A stretch of DNA of 35,417 bases from Aerophototrophica crusticola (lineage in GTDB: Bacteria; Pseudomonadota; Alphaproteobacteria; Azospirillales; Azospirillaceae): the NCBI GenBank assembly GCA_001939945.1, contig MOEB01000042.1, positions 1-35,417 on the forward strand. Reading direction: 5' to 3'. How positions within the stretch are numbered: the stretch's first letter is position 1; the number at the start of each line of letters is the position of its first letter. The notes under the pieces were generated by a model, which saw only the letters and a list, made by a program, of their open reading frames with translations, was not told the DNA's origin and did no database searches. The position numbers and the translations under genes are program-made. This document shows, piece by piece, positions 31,154 through 35,417 of the stretch.

Positions 31154-33163
31154 TTACCCCCACCGCTGCACGTGGTAAACCGCGTCCTTCCCGAAGTTCT
31201 TCGCCAGCGACATCACCCCCACATAGCTGCACGCGGCCACCGGGGCGAACGCCTCCCCCGCCGCCTCCGCCTCATGCCGCCGCTGGCTTTCCTCCGTCGT
31301 CAGCAGGGCGACGAACTGTTGGGTGGCGTAGATGTGGCCGGGGACGGTGACCGGCTCCAGCCGGGCCGCCCGGTTGATGTGGCTGCCGAAGAAGTTGGGG
31401 CGGTCGTTGAAGGGGTCGCGGCCCATGAAGACCGGGCCGGCGTGGAGGGAGATGCGGATGTCCAAATAGATACCGGCATCCTTGTCCGTGGTCCGGTGCC
31501 GGCGGATCGCCTCTTGCAGGGCGAAGGCGAAGCGGGCCAGGTCGGTGGCCCGGGGCATCACGGCGAAGACGGCGTCGCCCCAGGTATTGATCACCTCCGG
31601 CTTCGGCAGGTCTTCCCCCAGGTCGGCCGCGACTTTTCCTAAGAACTCCATGAAATAGGGGATCGCCGCCTCGGACAGCTTGCTGTAGCCCACCAGGTCG
31701 GCGAACAGCATGGCGCGGATCACCCGTTCCGGCGACACCGTGCGCACCGGGCGGGGCGCCGGTACCTTGCCGGGATCCAGGGTCACCGTCTCTGCCGCCT
31801 CGGGCAGGCCATAGCGGATCTCGTCGATGTCGATGATCTGCAAGCGGCTGATGTCGGCCCACTGGTCGATGAAGTCTGCCGCACCGCCGGACAGGCTGCC
31901 CTCCATCATGTCCCAGACGGCCAGCAGGTTGGGGGCGGTCTCCAGGAACTCGGCCCGCAGGGTGCTCAACCCGTGCAGCATCTGGTTCTGGAAGCGGAAA
32001 AGCTGTTCGTGGCCCAGCCAGTTCTCCTGCGTCGCATGGACCACGGAATGGGCCAGCCGCAGCACGTTGCGGAACCGCCGCTCCCACCGCGGCCCGGCGA
32101 AGGCCACGTTGGTGGCCACGTAATCCTCCGTGTCGAAGGGCAGGACGATGTTCGCCTCCCCGTCCCGCTCCAGCAGCGCCTCCACGAACAGCAACTCGGC
32201 CCCGCAGGCGGCGCCCGAATAGCCCACCTGCACGTCCATCCGCTCCAGCCGCCTTGCGATCTCCGCCCGCAGGGCCGTTTCCAGCCGGGGCGGGAAGCGT
32301 TCCTCCGCCTGCCCCGGCCGGTCCATCATGTGGCCGGTGAAGACCACCACCCCCGGCGGCTTCAGCACCATGTCCACGTCGGCCGGCACCTTGACGCCTT
32401 CTGCCCGCAGCTTCCGCGCCAGCCGCAGGAACGGCACCACCTGGGGGCTGCGGCGGCCAAGGTCCTCCACCGCCAGGCCGAACAGGTCCACCGCCTGCCC
32501 GGTCTTCCCCGCCAGCAGGGCCGCCAGGCCGCGGGACGCGCCGATCCTGAAGGCCGTCTCCCCGTCATTCACCCCGGCGGGGTCCGGTGCGGCCAGCACC
32601 TGGGCCGCCAGGGCCCCCGCCGCCTCGGCCCGGCCCAGCAGGTGCAGGGTCACGGCCGCCGACGCGCCCGCCCGCACGTCCCCGCCCAGGGCGAAGCCTT
32701 CCTCCAGCAGGGTGTGGGCCGTCTCCAGCAGGGCGGGATCCCCCACCTTCTGCCAGGCCTCCAGGTGCAGTTCCCCCAGCCGGGTCAGCAGGTCCGGCTC
32801 CACCTGGCCCTGGCGCAGGCCGGCGTTGCGCACCGCGTCCAGGCTGTGCACCAGCTCCGCCATCGCCGCCAGCGCGGCACGGCCTTCCGGGTCCTTCTTC
32901 AGGCTGGCCAGCGTCGCCTGCAAGGCGCCCTTGGCCGCCAGCAGCGGCTTGGTGTCGAACCGTGCCAGCACCGGCTTCAGGGTGGCCACCGCCTCCGCCA
33001 CCGCGCCGGTGCGGATCAGGGCCAGCGCCACCAGCATGCGCAGACGCACGCTTTCCGGATGGGCCTTCAGCCCCTCCCCCGCCAGGTCCTGGGCGATGAA
33101 GACCTGCCCGCTTTCCAGCAGGGCGGCGACGCGCTCTTCCAACTGGTGCAGGCTGTCGCCCAT
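31154..33163 (-). CDS. TPR-Rossmann-class III nucleotide cyclase
   Basis: 669 aa, no membrane segment. Residues about 1-250 are helical TPR-like repeats. About 270-405 is a Rossmann-like domain (VVVFTGHMMDRPGQAEERFP; GYSGAACGAELLFVEALLE; NIVLPFDTEDYVATNVAF), similar to SLOG-type or TRAFs-binding-associated domains that accompany TPRs in bacteria. The C-terminal class III cyclase domain (about 478-625) has both metal Asp residues, FADLVGYS (D489) and WGDAVFAV (D530), plus HAGPV and NFFGSHINRAAR with Asn597 and Arg601 for transition-state binding. The purine-selecting residues are Asn526 and Asn590, unlike Lys/Asp of adenylyl or Glu/Cys of guanylyl cyclases. The start is the ATG at 33163. It is convergent with the chemoreceptor and divergent from the RsbW-like gene. 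Confidence 0.9.
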   Translation of the reverse strand: MGDSLHQLEERVAALLESGQVFIAQDLAGEGLKAHPESVRLRMLVALALIRTGAVAEAVATLKPVLARFDTKPLLAAKGALQATLASLKKDPEGRAALAAMAELVHSLDAVRNAGLRQGQVEPDLLTRLGELHLEAWQKVGDPALLETAHTLLEEGFALGGDVRAGASAAVTLHLLGRAEAAGALAAQVLAAPDPAGVNDGETAFRIGASRGLAALLAGKTGQAVDLFGLAVEDLGRRSPQVVPFLRLARKLRAEGVKVPADVDMVLKPPGVVVFTGHMMDRPGQAEERFPPRLETALRAEIARRLERMDVQVGYSGAACGAELLFVEALLERDGEANIVLPFDTEDYVATNVAFAGPRWERRFRNVLRLAHSVVHATQENWLGHEQLFRFQNQMLHGLSTLRAEFLETAPNLLAVWDMMEGSLSGGAADFIDQWADISRLQIIDIDEIRYGLPEAAETVTLDPGKVPAPRPVRTVSPERVIRAMLFADLVGYSKLSEAAIPYFMEFLGKVAADLGEDLPKPEVINTWGDAVFAVMPRATDLARFAFALQEAIRRHRTTDKDAGIYLDIRISLHAGPVFMGRDPFNDRPNFFGSHINRAARLEPVTVPGHIYATQQFVALLTTEESQRRHEAEAAGEAFAPVAACSYVGVMSLAKNFGKDAVYHVQRWG

Positions 33164-33252
33164 GCTGCCCTCTCCCCCCGGGGTAACCCGGCGCAGGATA
33201 GCAGAGCGGCCGCGCCACCGCGCCGTGATTCCTTCGGTCTGGGAAACATCTA

Positions 33253-33264
33253 CCCCGATCGGGG
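33253..33264. promoter_or_regulatory. Perfect 12-bp palindrome in the cyclase/RsbW divergent gap
   Basis: CCCCGATCGGGG lies in the 197-base gap between the cyclase start (33163) and the kinase start (33361). It could be a regulator site acting on either gene or a small hairpin. In a sequence this rich in G+C such palindromes arise fairly often by chance. Confidence 0.3.
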
Positions 33265-33360
33265 AGGGTTCGGCGCGATGGATCGTTGCGGCCGGGCCGC
33301 ATCCGTCATACCCTCGGGGCCAGAACCAGCGCCGCGGGGCGCACCCGGCGGGGGGACAGC

Positions 33361-33780
33361 TTGGCCGAATCGCTCGACCTCGTGCTGAAGAACGACCTGG
33401 GGGAGCTGGACCGCCTGCTCTCCCTGGCGGAGGAATTCTGCGAGGGGCACGGCGCCTCGCCCAAGGTCACCTACCAGGTGGGCCTGGTGCTGGATGAGCT
33501 GTTCACCAACATCGTCTCCTACGGCTTCGACGACGGGCGGGACCACGACATCCGGGTGCGCCTGTGGCTGGGCGACGGGTCCCTGCACGCGGAACTGGCC
33601 GATGACGGCCGCCCCTTCGACCCGTTGAGCGAGGCGGCGGAACCGGACCTGGCGGCGGAGGTGGACGACCGCGCCATCGGCGGCCTGGGCGTCCATTTCG
33701 TGAAGACGTTCATGGACGGCACGCGCTATGAATACGTGGATGGGCAGAACCGCCTGCGCTTCTGGAAGGCGCTGGGCTGA
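33361..33780 (+). CDS. RsbW-like anti-sigma factor serine kinase (HATPase_c_2)
   Basis: 139 aa from a TTG at 33361, chosen because GGCGGGGGGACAGC stands just upstream and because the frame further upstream lacks family sequence. The GHKL ATPase motifs are complete: N-box LVLDELFTNIVSYGF (E46, N50), G1 box ADDGRPFDP (D82, G83) and G2 box AIGGLGVHFVKTFMD (107-111 Gly-rich). In partner switching such kinases bind and inactivate a target (sigma factor or other effector) and phosphorylate a STAS antagonist; the STAS gene is 48 bases downstream. No sigma factor gene is in the window, so the target is unknown. Confidence 0.93.
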   Translation: MAESLDLVLKNDLGELDRLLSLAEEFCEGHGASPKVTYQVGLVLDELFTNIVSYGFDDGRDHDIRVRLWLGDGSLHAELADDGRPFDPLSEAAEPDLAAEVDDRAIGGLGVHFVKTFMDGTRYEYVDGQNRLRFWKALG

Positions 33781-33828
33781 GACAACTTCCGCCGGGCGCA
33801 GGCCCGGCCGGACCAGGGAGCGGTGAGG

Positions 33829-34164
33829 ATGGACGTGGTGGAGACCCAGGCCGGCGACGTGACCGTGCTCGCGCCCGGCGGCCGGATCGACAGCGTGACC
33901 TGCAAGGCGTTCGAGGAGCAGGTGATGGCCCGCATCAACGGCGGCACCACCCGCCTGCTGGTGGATTTCGGGAACCTGGACTACATCAGCTCCGCCGGGT
34001 TGCGGGTGCTGCTCATGGCCGCCAAGCGCCTGAAGGCCGCCAAGGGCCGCTTCGCCATCTGCGCCATGAAGGACCATATCCGCGAGGTGTTCGAGGTCAG
34101 CGGCTTCGCCGGCATCCTGGACATCCAGCCGGACCGGGACACCGCCCTGGCGGCCATGGGGTAA
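33829..34164 (+). CDS. STAS-domain anti-sigma factor antagonist (RsbV/SpoIIAA-like)
   Basis: 111 aa single STAS domain from the ATG at 33829 (GGGAG eight bases upstream); a GTG two codons earlier is too close to that RBS. The segment VDFGNLDYISSAGLRVLLMA holds the conserved phosphorylation loop; Ser55 aligns with the SpoIIAA phospho-serine. It is the natural partner of the kinase just upstream and a likely substrate of the PP2C phosphatase at 24744. Together they would form a kinase, phosphatase and antagonist trio. Pairing is inferred from adjacency and family knowledge. Confidence 0.94.
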   Translation: MDVVETQAGDVTVLAPGGRIDSVTCKAFEEQVMARINGGTTRLLVDFGNLDYISSAGLRVLLMAAKRLKAAKGRFAICAMKDHIREVFEVSGFAGILDIQPDRDTALAAMG

Positions 34165-34193
34165 GGATGGCGGCGAGCCAGGCGAAGATCAAT

Positions 34194-34215
34194 GGGCGGG
34201 TCGGGGGACCTGCCC
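34194..34215. terminator. Stem-loop between the convergent STAS and two-TM protein genes
   Basis: GGGCGGGTC, loop GGGG, GACCTGCCC gives a 9-bp stem with one mismatch in the 78-base gap between convergent genes. No T-run follows on either strand, so a bidirectional terminator role is only tentative. Confidence 0.3.
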
Positions 34216-34242
34216 CAAGCTAACGGCCCCGTCGGCTCGGCG

Positions 34243-34845
34243 TCACATGTACCATTCCGTCAACGTCTTGTGCCGCTTGGCAAAGGCGAGGACTTCCTTG
34301 AACACCTCCTCGGCCGGCCGGCGCGCCGGTGTGAGGGGTATGTAGAAGCCGTAACCGAATGCCATGGAGGGTTCACCCGGCGGGTTGCGCATCATGATTT
34401 TCAGCGCGGGGAAGTTCCCTTGGTTGACATGCATGCAGACATTGATGATTTCTTCCCAGGGCACAAGGTCGCCCCCCTTTGGCCGCACCCCTTCCGCGGA
34501 AAATGTCGCGACGACCACCTCCGGGCGCCGGCAGGCAAGCCAACGGGTGGCCCGGTCGCCGATCACATAGGCGGCCCATCCCGCGGGCAGCAGGATGACG
34601 AAGAATGCCAAGCCGTACAGCATCGCCCCGCCCACCGTCTCCGGACCGGGTACGTGGTGCTGGAGGCTGAAAAGCGTCCACACGAATAGGCATGCTGGCC
34701 CAAGATGCCAGAACACCCGCCATGCCATGGGAACTTTGGCGAGCCGGACTAGGTACACATCATGCTGGTCGGAACATTTAGCCGCCGAGGAGGGCTTGGT
34801 TTCTTCAAGGCCCCTGATATCTGCCGGACCTGCCCGTTCAAACAT
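34243..34845 (-). CDS. Two-TM membrane protein of unknown function (PH-like tail)
   Basis: 200 aa from the ATG at 34845, two bases after the ccmI stop. Two membrane segments (about 45-62, VFWHLGPACLFVWTLFSL; about 73-95, GAMLYGLAFFVILLPAGWAA) are followed by a cytoplasmic domain of about 100 residues: VVATFSAEGVRPKGGDLVPW, then EEIINVCMHVNQGNFPALKI and YIPLTPARRPAEEVFKEVLA. The shape resembles bacterial PH-like or YcxB-like membrane proteins, but no family is recognised with confidence. The base composition is slightly lower in G+C than in its neighbours. It is probably co-transcribed with ccmI; a role in cytochrome maturation is not implied by sequence. Confidence 0.7.
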   Translation of the reverse strand: MFERAGPADIRGLEETKPSSAAKCSDQHDVYLVRLAKVPMAWRVFWHLGPACLFVWTLFSLQHHVPGPETVGGAMLYGLAFFVILLPAGWAAYVIGDRATRWLACRRPEVVVATFSAEGVRPKGGDLVPWEEIINVCMHVNQGNFPALKIMMRNPPGEPSMAFGYGFYIPLTPARRPAEEVFKEVLAFAKRHKTLTEWYM

Positions 34846-34847
34846 CC

Positions 34848-35417
34848 TCACGGCCCCTTCAGCGCCTCGATCCGCTTCTTCAGGTCCGTATGGTCCGGGC
34901 TGCCCTCCGGGAACTGCGCCAGCAGGCGGCGCCACAGGGCCTCGGCCTCCACCCGCTTCCCGTCCGCCGCGGCGCCCAGGCCCAGGTACCACAGGGCGGC
35001 CTGGTTCTGCGGGTCCAGGGCCAGCACCTTGGACAGCTTGTCGAAGAAGGGCTGGCCCGGGCGGCTGCCATCCTCCGGCATGCCGGCCATCGCCTCGGCC
35101 AGCAGCACGTCGGCACGGGCTGGCGCGGCGGCCACGGCCTTGGCGAAGGCGTCCCGCGCCTCATCCTTGCGGCCCAGCACCGTGTAGGCCCGGCCCAGCC
35201 GGAGCCACCCGTCGGCGTCGCCCGGCTCGCTTTTCAGCCGCTCCGCAAGGCCGGCCACCATCTGCTCCACCATGGCCTGCTGCTGCTCCGGCGCCATGGC
35301 CTCGGCGGCCTGCACCTCCTCCTGGCTCAAGGGCCGGGCGGCGGTCTGGGGGGTGGGCGCGGCGGGAGCGGCCGGGGCGGCGGGCGCGGTGGGCACGGCG
35401 TTGCGGATGGCGTTGGC
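34848..35417 (-). CDS. ccmI: Cytochrome c biogenesis protein CcmI/CycH, C-terminal part (cut by window edge)
   Basis: The last 189 codons are seen; the frame is open to the right edge, so the membrane N-terminus lies outside. An Ala/Pro-rich linker is followed by TPR repeats: MVEQMVAGLAERLKSEPGDA, then DGWLRLGRAYTVLGRKDEAR, LSKVLALDPQNQAALWYLGL and AEALWRRLLAQFPEGSPDHT. This is the periplasmic TPR part of CcmI/CycH, which presents apocytochrome c to the haem ligation complex. A link to the di-haem peroxidase in this window is possible but general. Another TPR protein cannot be fully excluded without the N-terminus. Confidence 0.85.
   Translation of the reverse strand, partial: ANAIRNAVPTAPAAPAAPAAPTPQTAARPLSQEEVQAAEAMAPEQQQAMVEQMVAGLAERLKSEPGDADGWLRLGRAYTVLGRKDEARDAFAKAVAAAPARADVLLAEAMAGMPEDGSRPGQPFFDKLSKVLALDPQNQAALWYLGLGAAADGKRVEAEALWRRLLAQFPEGSPDHTDLKKRIEALKGP

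Noticed and set aside
33240-33275. EcfG-type general stress promoter (GGAAC and CGTT boxes) upstream of the kinase gene
   Set aside because: A GGAAAC and a GGTT are present, but the spacing is about 19 bases instead of 16-17 and neither box is exact.

Overview
The window is about 70% G+C and almost fully coding. It looks like a chromosomal segment of a free-living alphaproteobacterium, probably of the Azospirillum/Niveispirillum kind (Rhodospirillales). That assignment is an inference from composition, a chemoreceptor ending in a PilZ domain, CcmI-type cytochrome c maturation, GTG/TTG starts, and an inverted repeat built on a C5GC-GAAG-GCG5 core. No rRNA, tRNA, CRISPR array, IS element or phage gene was seen, and no stretch over 300 bases lacks a gene.

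Left part (1-10123, all minus strand): a two-partner secretion pair, with TpsB (6590-4902) followed 14 bases later by a giant TpsA exoprotein that runs off the left edge. Next come an exported PPC-like protein, a 26-base inverted repeat, and the secretin GspD.

Type II secretion operon (18314-7979, minus strand): gspE, F, G, I, J, K, L, M, an XpsN/GspC-like gene and gspD. This is the order of the Xanthomonas xps cluster, with gspH missing. A membrane protein with a ClpP-like domain (COG3904 type) sits between gspK and gspL. A row of four hairpins separates gspF from gspG.

Signalling operon upstream of gspE (24561-18334, minus strand): four genes joined by ATGA overlaps. They are an NTT-like membrane domain fused to HEAT repeats and a CNB domain; a HAMP receptor with a degenerate PP2C-like tail; a small degenerate CNB protein; and a second HAMP receptor with a degenerate PP2C tail. 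gspE starts 19 bases after the last stop, so sensing and secretion genes may share one transcript. A catalytically complete Cache-HAMP-PP2C (SpoIIE/RsbU) phosphatase is divergently transcribed at 24744. This is the most unusual unit in the window.

Right part: a divergent PrmC/HemK-like methyltransferase with a clear terminator; a MauG/CcpA-type di-haem peroxidase with an amicyanin-like cupredoxin; an MCP-PilZ chemoreceptor; a TPR-Rossmann-class III cyclase with unusual purine-selecting residues (minus strand); an RsbW-like kinase and a STAS antagonist; a two-TM membrane protein; and the C-terminal part of CcmI (minus strand, cut by the right edge). RsbU-, RsbW- and RsbV-like parts within 10 kb suggest partner switching, but no sigma factor lies in the window. 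One cyclase and two CNB-fold proteins suggest, without proving, a cyclic-nucleotide link.
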